A stretch of 56,201 nt of DNA from Rhodocaloribacter sp964552015 (GCA_964552015.1 CAZKFR010000015.1:1-56201), one strand, 5' to 3'. Numbered from the stretch's first letter, positions 38,277 through 47,817 are shown. Numbers and translations: made by a program. The notes: generated by a model from the sequence alone, not told the origin.

Positions 38277-38816
38277 ATGCCCTCCGTTAAGAAGCACCGA
38301 AGCCGTCTGACCAGCCTGGTGATGTGCCTGCTCGCCGCGGGCACGCTGAGCCCCGTGGCCCGTGCCCAGCCGGCCATCCCGGCACCGGAGGGGCGTCACG
38401 TGCAGATCGGGCTCGGCCTGCTGCCCAGCGGCGGCCTGCAGGTCGGCTACGTGGCCCTCCGCAGCTTCTACACCCAGGAATTCATTCTGACCGGCGACGT
38501 CGCCCCCTCGTTCGGGGACGGCGAAGGTAACGTACAGGTCGCGGGCGGCCTGGGTGGCGCCCTGCGGCTCTTCGGCTTCGAACGCACGCTGGGCAATGCC
38601 GATTACCGCGGCTACGACCTCGACGTGGGACTTCGCCTGGGGCCGGCGCTTCTCTTCTCGTTCAACGAAACGCGCTTCACGAAAAACCAGCGCTTCAGCC
38701 TGTTCGTCAACCCGTTCTTTCGGTTCTCCTCCTCCTTCGGCACGAACCGGCTTTTCTATGCCGAGATCGGGTTGCACCGGCCGGTGTTTCGCGCCGGGCT
38801 CTGGCTGGCCTTCTGA
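38277..38816 (+). CDS. small outer-membrane beta-barrel-like protein
   Basis: 179 residues with a signal peptide (MPSVKKHRSRLTSLVMCLLA to VARAQ) and a mature part of alternating aromatic/hydrophobic strands (VQIGLGLLPSGGLQVGYVAL, GYDLDVGLRLGPALLFSFNE, AEIGLHRPVFRAGLWLAF) that ends in Phe, as outer-membrane barrels do. About eight strands fit. It matches no family I can name. Expressed divergently from ychF with 85 bases between starts. Confidence 0.78.
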   Translation: MPSVKKHRSRLTSLVMCLLAAGTLSPVARAQPAIPAPEGRHVQIGLGLLPSGGLQVGYVALRSFYTQEFILTGDVAPSFGDGEGNVQVAGGLGGALRLFGFERTLGNADYRGYDLDVGLRLGPALLFSFNETRFTKNQRFSLFVNPFFRFSSSFGTNRLFYAEIGLHRPVFRAGLWLAF

Positions 38817-38820
38817 GGGC

Positions 38821-38860
38821 CCGCTCACCCCGCGTAGGGCCCGCTCACCCCGCGTAGGGC
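38821..38860. repeat. two tandem copies of a 20-bp unit at the 3' end of the phosphatase gene
   Basis: CCGCTCACCCCGCGTAGGGC occurs at 38821-38840 and 38841-38860. The second copy encodes the last residues and stop of the phosphatase; the first lies just beyond. A slippage duplication is likely. Confidence 0.85.
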
Positions 38861-39504
38861 ACGCTGACAAACTCCCGTTCGGGCAACCGCACGGCCGTCA
38901 GGCGCCCCAGCCCACGCCCCCGGTCGAAGTACACACAACCCGTGTCGATGTTGATCAGGAGCGGCTCGTTGACCGGCTCGACGACCGGCGTGTGGCCGCA
39001 GACGACGGGCTTCTCCCAGGCCAGCGCCTTCGCATGCAGGTGATCCCGCTCCCAGAGGAAAACCATCGGGTCGTTCCGCGCGACGTTTTCCGCCACGGTC
39101 AGTTCGGGCCGCAGACCGGCATGCACGAAGAAAAAGTCGGGCGTATCCAGGAATAGTTGCGTCTGGCGCACAAACGCCTCATGCTCATCCGGAATCGCGA
39201 TATGTCCCTGCCGGTCCCGGTAGCTTTCAAGCGTCGCCCCCCCGCCGTTGACGTACCACAGGTCGTACTGCCCGTGATCGAGGTAGTCGAGCATGAGGGC
39301 CTCGTGATTCCCGCGCAAGAACGTGCAACGGTGTTGCTCCCGCACGTCGAGCAACCGCGCAATGACCCCGCGGCTGTCCGGGCCACGATCGACGTAATCG
39401 CCCACGAACACCAGGTGGTCCTCCGGCGCCGGCGCGAGGCGCTCCAGCAACGCATCGAGCGTCCGGGCGCATCCGTGGATATCTCCGATGGCAATCAACC
39501 CCAT
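38845..39504 (-). CDS. metallophosphoesterase, bacterial Ser/Thr phosphatase or diadenosine-tetraphosphatase type
   Basis: 219-residue calcineurin-like phosphatase. All metal and phosphate motifs are present: IAIGDIHGC, VFVGDYVDRGPDSRG, FLRGNHEALM, FFVHAGLRP and VCGHTPVVEP. PrpA/PrpB protein phosphatases and ApaH share these; length and the HTPVVEPV/NIDTGCVYF end favour the PPP type. It follows nusB on the same strand with a 33-base gap. Confidence 0.9.
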   Translation of the reverse strand: MGLIAIGDIHGCARTLDALLERLAPAPEDHLVFVGDYVDRGPDSRGVIARLLDVREQHRCTFLRGNHEALMLDYLDHGQYDLWYVNGGGATLESYRDRQGHIAIPDEHEAFVRQTQLFLDTPDFFFVHAGLRPELTVAENVARNDPMVFLWERDHLHAKALAWEKPVVCGHTPVVEPVNEPLLINIDTGCVYFDRGRGLGRLTAVRLPEREFVSVPYAG

Positions 39505-39537
39505 GGACCCGAGGACGAGCCGGTGCGTGAAGAGCGT

Positions 39538-40017
39538 TCAGGAAAGAGGACGACCGCCCAGCGATTCCATACCTACCAGGCCGCGACCGGACTTTTTCAG
39601 GCGGCCACTCTGTTGCAACTCCAGCAGCACGGCATCGAGAATACCATTGATGAACTGACCGCTTTTCTCCGTGCTGTACCGCTTGGCAACCTCGATGGCT
39701 TCGTTGATCGATACCTTCGGGGGGATGTCTTCGAAGGCCAGCATCTCGGTGATGGCCATGCGGAGCAGGAGGCGGTCGATCAGGGCAATGCGCGAGAGGT
39801 CCCAGTTTTTGGTATGCCGGGCAATGATCTCGTCCGCCTTCTCCGTGTTGTCGAGAACCCTGAGGAACAGGCTTTCCGCGAAGCGCAGTCCGGCCTCATC
39901 GTCGGCCAGCGGGGCTTTCAGGAGCATTCGGATGATGTGCTCGGCCTCGCCGCCTCCCTGCTCGTAGGCATACAGGGCCTGCATCACGCGTTCCCGCACT
40001 TCTCGTCTGGTGCTCAT
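39538..40017 (-). CDS. nusB: transcription antitermination factor NusB
   Basis: Binds boxA RNA with S10 in rRNA antitermination. 159 residues, with REVRERVMQALYAYEQGGGE, LSRIALIDRLLLRMAITEML and PPKVSINEAIEVAKRYSTEK, GQFINGILDAV, the strongly conserved C-terminal helix set. The C-terminal tail past about residue 140 is less conserved. Confidence 0.95.
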   Translation of the reverse strand: MSTRREVRERVMQALYAYEQGGGEAEHIIRMLLKAPLADDEAGLRFAESLFLRVLDNTEKADEIIARHTKNWDLSRIALIDRLLLRMAITEMLAFEDIPPKVSINEAIEVAKRYSTEKSGQFINGILDAVLLELQQSGRLKKSGRGLVGMESLGGRPLS

Positions 40018-40323
40018 GATCCTTCAGGGCGTACGGTCGAAGAAAAGAACGAAAGGCTTGCGGAAAGGTCCCGGTACGAACGGGCGAACGTTGAGGATAC
40101 CACCGTACGCGCTCGTTTCCAACTACCGGCTCTGTATTCGCAAAGCTTTAACACCCGTATCGATACGGTTACGGCCCGGTCGGGGGCGGGTTATAGAGAA
40201 GGGAGCTGCCGGGCCGTAACCCGGCGGCTACGGCTCCCCGGATCGGCTCACGTACCGGATGCGCCCTGCGCGAATCGACCCGCTCACGCTCCCAGGCAGG
40301 GTTCCTCAGGCACGCGGCGGGGA
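40018..40323. other. intergenic region nusB-comEC with inverted repeats
   Basis: No gene seen. It holds the palindrome CGTATCGATACG (40156-40167) and a perfect 13-bp inverted repeat GGTTACGGCCCGG (40167-40179) / CCGGGCCGTAACC (40209-40221), whose 29-base loop contains TTATAG. The rest shows no pattern I can name. Confidence 0.75.
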
Positions 40324-42795
40324 ATGGTACTGACTGCTCATGCTGCCGTGCGTCCGGATTCTTCGATACGATGGAACGCCTATCCCGCAGCCCATGCGGC
40401 CCTCTGCCTGGCGACCGGCATCGTGCTGGCCGAGGCCTTCCCCGGGCTGTCCCCGGAGGCGTGGCTGCTGGCCTTTCCGCTGGTGCTGGCCGGCCTGCTG
40501 CCCTTGCGTCGCGCACGCCGCCGGCTCGTATCGCTCACCCGTCTCGGTCTTTACCTGGCGGCGGCTACCTCGTTCGTCGCGCTCGGAGGTCTGCTCCATG
40601 CGATGCAGGCCGTCCACCCCCCGCACCATATCGCGCACCTTGTCGGCACGCCCTCGCCCCGGGTGACCCTGGAGGGGTACGTGAGCGACCGGCCCGTCTC
40701 CTCCACCTACGGCTCCCGCTTCCTCCTTGACATGGACCGGCGGTGGACCTCCGGGGGCGCGATACCCGCCACCGGACGGGTCCAGGTGAACCTGCCACCC
40801 GACCTGGCGCCGCCTCCCGAGGGGTCCCGTATCCGGGTTCAGGGTCGCCTCGAACACCTGCCATGGCCCCGCAACCCGGCCGACTTCGACTACGGCACGT
40901 ACCTCCGGCGACAAGGCGTTTCTGCCCTCCTCGACGTGGAGACGACCGGGGAGATCACCGTACTGGCAGCGAAGCCGGGAGGCCTTTCAGGATGGCTCGT
41001 CGCAGCCCGGGCCTACGTCCGCGCCACCCTCGACCGCCACGTGCCCGGCGTGCAGCCCCGCGCCATGATGCAGGCCCTCCTGCTGGGCGACCGGCGGGAC
41101 CTCGACCGTAACCTCCGTGCGAACTTTGCCTCGACGGGGTTGATGCACGTCCTCGCCGTCTCGGGCCTGCATGTGCTGCTGGTGGGCTTCCTCGTCTTCG
41201 ACCTTCTTCGCCCGCTCCTGATGCGGCGGATCGGGTCCCGGTGGTCCTGGCTCACCATCGAATACACACGTTCTTTCGTGACCCTCACCCTCCTGGTGCT
41301 GTATCTGGGCCTCACGGGGGCCCCGCCGTCGGCTGTGCGTGCGGTCCTCATGGCCGCCCTTTTTCTCACGGCGAACCTCTTGCAGCGCCACAGCCCTTCG
41401 CTCAACACACTGGGGGTGGCCGCACTCGTCATGCTGCTCCTGGACCCGATGCAACTCTTCGACGTGGGCTTCCAACTCTCCTTCGCGGCCGTGGCCGGGA
41501 TCGTGTCGCTACGCCCGGTGCTCGCCAGCGGCCTGCCGTCTTCGTGGGGAGAGCACCCGCTGGCACGGCGTCTCGTCACGCTCGTCATGGTGTCGCTGGC
41601 GGCCACGCTGGCCACGATGCCGCTCCTCCTCCACCACTTCGGTCAGGCTTCGCTGGCGGGCCTGCTGCTCAACGTGGCCGCCATCCCTCTGACGGCCCTG
41701 ACGTTGATGGCCGGGATGCTGCTCGTGGTGCTGGGCTGGTGGCCCGCTGCGGGATGGCTCCTGGGCGGGGCGGCCGGCAGCTTTGCCGGGTTGCTGGCCA
41801 CCGTGGCCCGTGCCGGGGCCCGCCACCTGGACGTCCTGACCATCGAACACTACCTGGATGACCCCTGGCTGCTGGCCGCGATGGCGTCGGCCCTGGTGAT
41901 GCTGGCGCAGTGGCCCCGGCCGCGCAACCGCTGGCGCCTGGCCATCCTGGCCACCGCGTGCCTCGGGGGCGCCCTGTGGACCCACGCGCTGACACCCCCT
42001 CGACTCGAAGTGCTCTTCTTCGATGTGGGCCAGGGAGATGCCGCCCTCATCGCCACGCCGGACGGCCGGCATGCCCTCATCGACGCCGGCGAACGCAACG
42101 CCTACACCGACCGCGGCCGCACCACCCTCGTGCCCCACCTCCGCCGCTTCGGCATCCGGCACCTCGACGCCGTATGCATCACCCACCCCCACAGCGATCA
42201 CCTCGGCGGGGTGCCGTACGTCCTGCGCCACGTCCCCGTCGGGCGTGTGCTGGACAACGGGGATCTGCATGGATCGGCGCTCTACCATGAGACGCAGCGC
42301 CTGCTCGATAGCCTGGCCATCCCACACCACGCCCTCCGCGCCGGCGACACCCTCCACCTCGGGCGCTCCGTCCTCGTGCAGGTGCTCTCCCCGCCGGCTC
42401 CGCCGGAAGAGGACGATGACACCAACGACGCCTCGCTCGTGCTTCGGGTGGTCTACGGCACCACCACGTTCCTGTTCATGGGCGACGCCGAGGCGTCCAC
42501 CGAGGAGCGCCTCGTCGCCCATTACGGCTCGCTCCTGGCCACCGATGTCGTCAAGGTGGGCCATCACGGCTCGGCGACGAGCAGTACGCCGGGCTTCGTG
42601 ATGACGGCGATGCCGGACACGCTTCGCCGGCGTATCGCCGTCGTGACGGCCGGACGGAACAACCGCTTTGGCTTCCCGGATCCTGACGTCGTGGCGCGGT
42701 GGAAGGATCGCGGCGCCATCGTCTGGGTGACGGGTCGTCAGCGCGCCCTCTGGTTACAGAGCGACGGCACGACCGTTCGCCGCCTCGCGTGGTGA
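40324..42795 (+). CDS. comEC: ComEC/Rec2-family DNA uptake channel
   Basis: Inner-membrane channel for single-stranded DNA in natural transformation. 823 residues with an N-terminal membrane part, an OB-like domain (PRVTLEGYVSDRPVSSTYGS), the competence domain (MMQALLLGDRRDLDRNLRAN, FASTGLMHVLAVSGLHVLLV) with many helices, and a C-terminal metallo-beta-lactamase domain with FFDVGQGDAALI, THPHSDHLGG and KVGHHGSATSS. The complete histidine set suggests an active nuclease domain. ATG 40324 gives a sensible N-terminus; the frame is open much further upstream, but that part lies antisense to nusB. Confidence 0.94.
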   Translation: MVLTAHAAVRPDSSIRWNAYPAAHAALCLATGIVLAEAFPGLSPEAWLLAFPLVLAGLLPLRRARRRLVSLTRLGLYLAAATSFVALGGLLHAMQAVHPPHHIAHLVGTPSPRVTLEGYVSDRPVSSTYGSRFLLDMDRRWTSGGAIPATGRVQVNLPPDLAPPPEGSRIRVQGRLEHLPWPRNPADFDYGTYLRRQGVSALLDVETTGEITVLAAKPGGLSGWLVAARAYVRATLDRHVPGVQPRAMMQALLLGDRRDLDRNLRANFASTGLMHVLAVSGLHVLLVGFLVFDLLRPLLMRRIGSRWSWLTIEYTRSFVTLTLLVLYLGLTGAPPSAVRAVLMAALFLTANLLQRHSPSLNTLGVAALVMLLLDPMQLFDVGFQLSFAAVAGIVSLRPVLASGLPSSWGEHPLARRLVTLVMVSLAATLATMPLLLHHFGQASLAGLLLNVAAIPLTALTLMAGMLLVVLGWWPAAGWLLGGAAGSFAGLLATVARAGARHLDVLTIEHYLDDPWLLAAMASALVMLAQWPRPRNRWRLAILATACLGGALWTHALTPPRLEVLFFDVGQGDAALIATPDGRHALIDAGERNAYTDRGRTTLVPHLRRFGIRHLDAVCITHPHSDHLGGVPYVLRHVPVGRVLDNGDLHGSALYHETQRLLDSLAIPHHALRAGDTLHLGRSVLVQVLSPPAPPEEDDDTNDASLVLRVVYGTTTFLFMGDAEASTEERLVAHYGSLLATDVVKVGHHGSATSSTPGFVMTAMPDTLRRRIAVVTAGRNNRFGFPDPDVVARWKDRGAIVWVTGRQRALWLQSDGTTVRRLAW

Positions 42796-42802
42796 CGTGC
42801 GC

Positions 42803-43642
42803 TCAGCTATCGAGAAAGAGGGGTACCGGGCTTTCCTTCAGCAGCTTCGCGGTCGTCGACCCGAAAGCGATCTCCTTGATCTTCGACACCGAGTGGGCGC
42901 CGGCAACGACCAGATCCGCCTCGTAGTCCTGCACGTGTTGCACGAGCACGGCGGCCGCGTCGTCTCCGGTCAGGCTCTGCACCCGCGCCGTAAACCCGTG
43001 CGCTTTCAGGTAAGCCTGTGCCAGCTGGAGCAGAAGCTCCGTCTCGCCCTGACGGTCCTTGTGGATGGCGACGACCTTCACCTCGACGTCCGTTCCGAAC
43101 GGCTTCAGGATGACGAAGCGCCGCATGGCCCGGGCCGCTGCCTTGCTGCCATCGTACCCGATCAGCACACGCCGTACCGGTCGGTACGAGCCACCCACCA
43201 CCAGGGTCGGCCCGATGGTCTCTTTCACCAGGTGCGAGAGCGTATTCGTCTCCTGATCCGGGTGCCCGTAGAAAAAGTGAGGATCCTTGCCGACGATGAG
43301 CAGATCATGGTACTTCATGTCCTCGACAATGCGCTCGAACGGAACGCCTTCCTCTACGATCTCCACGTGCGAGAGTCCCGTCCGCTCGATCTGCCGGGCA
43401 AACTCCCCGATGAGCTTTTCGGCGATGGCCCGTGTGTCGCTCGTCAACTTCTCACGCAGCTTTTCTGCGTAGTACATGCTGCCGATCCCTCCGCCCCGGG
43501 ACGCAGCTTCGATGCTGCCCAGGTCGACGACGGCCAGACCGGTTACCTCGGCTTCGTATCGCCGGGCGATATCGGCGGCATACTGGATGGCGACGGTTGT
43601 ATCCGTGTCGGGGTCCAGCGCCACGAGGATGCGCTTGATCAT
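42803..43642 (-). CDS. tandem universal stress protein (UspA) domains
   Basis: 279 residues of two Usp folds. Domain 1 begins MIKRILVALDPDTDTTVAIQ and ends with DLLIVGKDPHFFYG...; domain 2 starts RRVLIGYDGSKAAARAMRRF and ends DLVVAGAHSVSKIKEIAFGS, TTAKLLKESPVPLFL. The second has the G-2x-G-9x-G(S/T)-like ATP loop in GAHSVSKIKEIAFGSTT. Probably a stress-linked nucleotide-binding protein. Convergent with comEC (8-base gap). Confidence 0.92.
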   Translation of the reverse strand: MIKRILVALDPDTDTTVAIQYAADIARRYEAEVTGLAVVDLGSIEAASRGGGIGSMYYAEKLREKLTSDTRAIAEKLIGEFARQIERTGLSHVEIVEEGVPFERIVEDMKYHDLLIVGKDPHFFYGHPDQETNTLSHLVKETIGPTLVVGGSYRPVRRVLIGYDGSKAAARAMRRFVILKPFGTDVEVKVVAIHKDRQGETELLLQLAQAYLKAHGFTARVQSLTGDDAAAVLVQHVQDYEADLVVAGAHSVSKIKEIAFGSTTAKLLKESPVPLFLDS

Positions 43643-43954
43643 GACGGCGTGCAATAGGTTCGAAAGGATTCGTCGGCTCCAAACTTACGCCATGCACCGG
43701 GCGGATACAATTGCCCTTCGTGCAATTCCGGATGGAGTGAGCCCTCACGGCAGGAGGGGCCATCACCTCGCCGCCGTACGCAGCGCAGAGACCCGCTGGG
43801 CTGCGTCTTGCCAAGCGCACAGAATCTACCGGGAACGATCTGCACGGGGGGTTCGGGGGTCTACGCTCCATCCCGGTACGCTCCACCGGAGAAAAAGCTG
43901 GCCGCCCTCCAGGCAGCGACGGGATCAGCCAACGCAATCTCAGCCACAGCGCCG
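43643..43954. other. intergenic region without recognised features
   Basis: No convincing gene, RNA or repeat seen on either strand. It separates the Usp gene from the candidate origin. Confidence 0.6.
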
Positions 43955-44456
43955 ATTCATTTTATGACTATATGGGAATATAATACTATTGAAGTTCACC
44001 TGACGGATATACCGGGGCATATCAGTTGAGGGACAGGCAAACTTGCGTTATCCACGCACTATGATGATGACTGGAGAAATTTTTGAGAGTTGTTTCTTTT
44101 GTAGTAGGGGCTGTGGAAATGTGGAGAGCGAAGAAATGCACAAGGGGAGAATCGTGTCGTGCATAAATCGGGCGAGTATTCCACGGGAAATCCACCGGAG
44201 GTGGGGTGATCTGAAGTCACGGATGAAGGCATCCGGGCCGACCCGGGGGCATTTATCCACGTTTCCACCGGTATCCACGGTGATGCCGGGAAAAGGCGCC
44301 GGATGATGTCCACACCAACCCACGATGTGGATCGTTCCGGATAAGATGTTGGCAAGGGGGTGGGTCGTCCACACCTTTCCACAGGGTGGGGCAAGATGCG
44401 TAGTTATCCAGTCGTTGTCCCCGGTGTTATCAACGGGTTTTCCACGCTGTGGAAAG
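43955..44456. other. oriC: candidate chromosomal replication origin (oriC): DnaA-box cluster with AT-rich flank
   Basis: About 400 bases hold more than a dozen matches to the DnaA box TTATNCACA or one or two bases off. TTATCCACG is at 44048 and 44253, GTATCCACG at 44271, TATTCCACG at 44177, TTATCCAGT at 44404, TTATCAACG at 44427, TTTTCCACG at 44438, CTTTCCACA at 44375, and reverse-strand boxes lie at 44112, 44326 and 44448. The left flank (43957-43995) is AT-rich and may be the unwinding element. No gene is in the region. Translation genes on the left run leftward and rpmH-rnpA-yidC-mnmE on the right run rightward, as around an origin. dnaA itself is not in the window. Confidence 0.8.
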
Positions 44457-44526
44457 CGGCGTTGAGTCCCGAACTGATCGTGTGGTGCAGGACGGGGCGT
44501 GCCTCCGGTGGGTGCGGCAGGGGGGG

Positions 44527-45816
44527 TCAGGGCCGGCCCAGCAGGGCGAACATCTCTTTCTTGTAGGCCTCGACGCCCGGCTGATCGAACGGGTTGACCC
44601 CGAGCAGGTAGCCGCTCACAGCCACGGCATGTTCGAAGAAGTAGAGCGCGGCGCCGAGGTTGCCGGCATCGAGACGATCCAGCCAGAGGGTCATGGCCGG
44701 CACGCCGCCGGCGACGTGGGCACGGAGGGTCCCTTCGTAGGCCTTCCGATTGATGTGCCGCATCGTCTGCCCGGCGAGGTAGTCGAGTCCGTCCAGGTTA
44801 TCGCCGGTGGCGGGTACGGGCACGTCGCCGGCGTCATCTTCGAGCATGAGGAACGTCTCGATGAGGTTACGCCGACCTTCCTGCACGTACTGGCCGAGGG
44901 AGTGGAGGTCGGTCGAATACTGGACGACGGCGGGGAAAAGGCCTTTGTGGTCCTTGCCCTCACTCTCGCCGAAGAGCTGTTGCCACCACCCGCCGATGCC
45001 GTGCAGGCGCGGCTCGAAGACGGCCAGTAGTTCGACGGCATACCCGCGCTCGTGGAGCAGGTAGCGCCGGGCGGCGTAGTCGAGCGCGGGGTTGTCGTCC
45101 GTACCGGAGAGCCGGCGGCAGGCGTCGACGGCGCCGTAGAAAAGGGCGTGGATGTCGATGCCGGCGACGGCGATGGGGAGGAGGCCGACGGGGGTGAGGA
45201 CGGAGAAGCGCCCGCCCACGTCGGGGGGGATGACGTATTTCTTATAGCCCTTCACGGCCCGGAGCTGGTTGAGGGCGCCACGCTCCGGGTCGGTGGTGAC
45301 GATGATGCGGCGGTCGGCATCGTCGAAGCGGGCCTCCAGCCACGTCCGGAGGAAGCGGAAGGCCAGCGCGGGCTCCAGGGTGGTGCCGCTTTTCGAGATG
45401 ACGTTCAGATAGACCGACTTCCCTTCGAGGTACGCCATCAAGGCGCGCAGGTAGGCGCCGCTCATGTGGTGCCCGGCAAAAAGGATCTCGGGCATCCGGG
45501 GGGCGTCTTCCCCGCGGCGGGCCGGGAAGTAGGGGGTGAGCGCCTCGATGATCGCCTTCGCACCGAGGTAAGATCCGCCGATGCCGATGCAGACGAGCAC
45601 GTCCGCACGCTCGCGGATCTCGGCGGCCGTCGTGGCCAGGTCCGCGAGCAGGGCGTCGTTCGGGGAGAGCAACAGGTCGCGCCAGCCCGTAAATTCGCTT
45701 CCGGCGCCTGTCTTTTTGATCAGGGCGCCATGGGCAGCCTCGACCCGGGGCCACAGGGCCTCCACGGCCTCTTTTTCGATGAAGGTGTTTGCCGGCGACG
45801 GATCGAAACGGAGCAT
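44527..45816 (-). CDS. pgi: glucose-6-phosphate isomerase
   Basis: Interconverts glucose-6-phosphate and fructose-6-phosphate. 429 residues, the shorter Bacillus-like class. Motifs include VCIGIGGSYLGAKAIIEAL, LNVISKSGTTLEPALAFRFL, the catalytic Glu/His region HGIGGWWQQLFGESEGKDHK and the Lys-containing VNPFDQPGVEAYKKEMFALL. Start at ATG 45816 (MLRFDPSPANTF); a long in-frame extension upstream lies antisense to moeA and is not real. It is divergent from moeA and points toward the candidate origin. Confidence 0.95.
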   Translation of the reverse strand: MLRFDPSPANTFIEKEAVEALWPRVEAAHGALIKKTGAGSEFTGWRDLLLSPNDALLADLATTAAEIRERADVLVCIGIGGSYLGAKAIIEALTPYFPARRGEDAPRMPEILFAGHHMSGAYLRALMAYLEGKSVYLNVISKSGTTLEPALAFRFLRTWLEARFDDADRRIIVTTDPERGALNQLRAVKGYKKYVIPPDVGGRFSVLTPVGLLPIAVAGIDIHALFYGAVDACRRLSGTDDNPALDYAARRYLLHERGYAVELLAVFEPRLHGIGGWWQQLFGESEGKDHKGLFPAVVQYSTDLHSLGQYVQEGRRNLIETFLMLEDDAGDVPVPATGDNLDGLDYLAGQTMRHINRKAYEGTLRAHVAGGVPAMTLWLDRLDAGNLGAALYFFEHAVAVSGYLLGVNPFDQPGVEAYKKEMFALLGRP

Positions 45817-45933
45817 GGCAGGAGCGAAGTCGGGTTGGATGAGGAGGATGCCGTGTGAACGTACACGGCGGGAGGTTGTGCCTGCAAAATTTTGACTTCG
45901 AAAGCCAAATAATCCGGGAGGCAGAGAATAACA

Positions 45934-47148
45934 ATGCGTGAATTCATTTCGGTGGAGGAAGCCCGTGCGCTCGTGCTGGACGAGGTAACGGCGCAGCCGG
46001 TGGAGCGTGTCCCGCTGGCGCAGGCCTACGGGCGGACGCTGGCCGAGCCGGTGGTGAGCCGTGAAAACATCCCGCCGTTCGACAACGCGGCGATGGACGG
46101 GTTTGCCGTGCGGAGCGCGGACCTGACGACGTTGCCGGCCTCGTTGCGGGTGGTCGAGGACGTGCGGGCAGGCGGAATGCCCTCGCACTCGGTCGCGCCG
46201 GGCACGTGCGCCCGCATCATGACCGGGGCCCCCGTGCCGGAGGGGGCGGACACGGTCGTGCCGGTGGAGTGGACGGAGGCCGGTGAGGACGCGGGCACGG
46301 TCCGCATCCTTCGGGTGCCGCCGGCGGGGGGACACGTGCGCCGGGCGGGTGAGGACGTGCGGGCGGGCGAGACGGTGCTCGGGGCGGGGGCGGTCGTGAC
46401 GCCACCCGTGGTGGGCTTGCTGGCGACGCTGGGGTATGCCGAGGTGGCCGTGCGCGTGCCGCCGCGGGTGGCCGTCGTCGCCACGGGCGACGAGCTGGTG
46501 CCCCCGGAGGCAACACCGGGGCCGGGGCAGATCCGCAACGCCAACGGGCCGGCCCTCGCCGCACAGGCCCGGGCCGCCGGCGCCGAGGTCCTGCCGCCCC
46601 TGCACGCCCGCGACACGCTCGAGGACATCCGCGGCGCCGTCGAGCGGGCCCTGGAAGCCGACGTGCTCGTCTTCTCCGGCGGGGTGTCGGTGGGGGACTA
46701 CGACTTCGTGAAGCAGGTGCTCGACGAGATGGGCCTGACGCTGCGGTTCTGGAAGGTGCGGCAGCGCCCGGGCAAGCCCCTGGCCTTCGGGCTGCTCGGC
46801 GGCAAGCCCGTCTTTGGCCTGCCCGGCAACCCGGTTTCCTCGGCGGTGTGCTTCGAGCAGTACGTCCGCCCGGCGCTGGCGAAGATGCTCGGGCGGGTCG
46901 AGGTGCTGCGCCCGCGCCTGCGGGCCGTCCTGGCGGCGCCGGCGAAGAAGGTGGCCGGGCTGCACTATTTCGCCCGCGGCGTCGCCGCCACCGACGCGGA
47001 CGGGTGCCTCACGGTGCGTCTATCCGGGCCCCAGGGCTCCCACGTCTATACCTCGGTCGTGCGGGCGAACTGCCTCGTTCACCTGCCTGAAGCCCTTCAG
47101 GACCCGGAAGCCGGCACGCTTGTTGACGTGGAATGGTTGAACTGGTGA
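45934..47148 (+). CDS. moeA: molybdopterin molybdenumtransferase MoeA
   Basis: Inserts molybdenum into adenylylated molybdopterin. 404 residues, with PFDNAAMDGFAVRSADL, ARIMTGAPVPEGADTVVPVE, VFSGGVSVGDYDFVKQVLDE and FGLPGNPVSSAVCFEQYVRP, all conserved in the family, and the typical C-terminal beta domain. No other Mo-cofactor gene is nearby. A GGGAGG site lies 12-17 bases before the start. Confidence 0.95.
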   Translation: MREFISVEEARALVLDEVTAQPVERVPLAQAYGRTLAEPVVSRENIPPFDNAAMDGFAVRSADLTTLPASLRVVEDVRAGGMPSHSVAPGTCARIMTGAPVPEGADTVVPVEWTEAGEDAGTVRILRVPPAGGHVRRAGEDVRAGETVLGAGAVVTPPVVGLLATLGYAEVAVRVPPRVAVVATGDELVPPEATPGPGQIRNANGPALAAQARAAGAEVLPPLHARDTLEDIRGAVERALEADVLVFSGGVSVGDYDFVKQVLDEMGLTLRFWKVRQRPGKPLAFGLLGGKPVFGLPGNPVSSAVCFEQYVRPALAKMLGRVEVLRPRLRAVLAAPAKKVAGLHYFARGVAATDADGCLTVRLSGPQGSHVYTSVVRANCLVHLPEALQDPEAGTLVDVEWLNW

Positions 47149-47202
47149 ACACGCCGGCAACCTGCCGGAATGTCCAGCCTGCAGACCATACGGTACGACC
47201 TC

Positions 47203-47817
47203 ATGTATAGACGATCCCTGCAAGCCATCCTTTTCGCGTTGCTCCTGCTGCCGCTCCTGGACGCGACCGCGCAGGACCGCCTGGCGCTGGGAAGCCGGGC
47301 GCCGCTGGTCGACCTGCCCCTGCCGGACGTGGACGGCGACACGATCACCCTGGCGGCGGCCGCCGGGGAGAACGGGCTGCTCGTTCTCTTCTCTTCGAAC
47401 ACCTGCCCGTGGGTCGATGCCTGGGAGGATCGCTACGGGGTCGTCGCGGAAACGGCCCGGTCGCTCGGCATCGGCATGGTCGTCGTCAACCCGAATGCGG
47501 GATACCGGGATCGGGGCGACGGGCCGGCGGAGATGAAGGCCCGGGCGGAGGAGAAGGGCTACGCGTTTCCCTACGTGGTGGACCCGGATCATCGCCTCGC
47601 CGATGCGTTCGGGGCCGAGCGCACACCGGAGGTGTTTCTGTTCGACGGCACCCTGACGCTCGTCTACACGGGCGCCATCGACGACAGCCCCCGCGATCCG
47701 GAGGCAGTGAAGCAGCCCTACCTGCTCGATGCTCTCCGCGCCCTGGCCGAGGGCCGTCCCGTCCCCGCCGCCTCGACGCGGACGATGGGCTGCACCATCC
47801 GCCGATCCGGCTCCTGA
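47203..47817 (+). CDS. exported thioredoxin-fold PRX-like protein
   Basis: 204 residues with a signal peptide (MYRRSLQAILFALLLLPLLD ATAQ) and a redoxin domain: LGSRAPLVDLPLPDVDGDTI, VLFSSNTCPWVDAWEDRYG (Cys68), VVNPNAGYRD, DPDHRLADAFGAERTPEVFL and a terminal GCTIR (Cys197), the pattern of the PRX-like subgroup. It likely handles thiols or peroxide outside the membrane. A second start at 47170 would add 11 residues and spoil the signal peptide. Its last codons are part of a direct repeat found again at 48751. Confidence 0.87.
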   Translation: MYRRSLQAILFALLLLPLLDATAQDRLALGSRAPLVDLPLPDVDGDTITLAAAAGENGLLVLFSSNTCPWVDAWEDRYGVVAETARSLGIGMVVVNPNAGYRDRGDGPAEMKARAEEKGYAFPYVVDPDHRLADAFGAERTPEVFLFDGTLTLVYTGAIDDSPRDPEAVKQPYLLDALRALAEGRPVPAASTRTMGCTIRRSGS

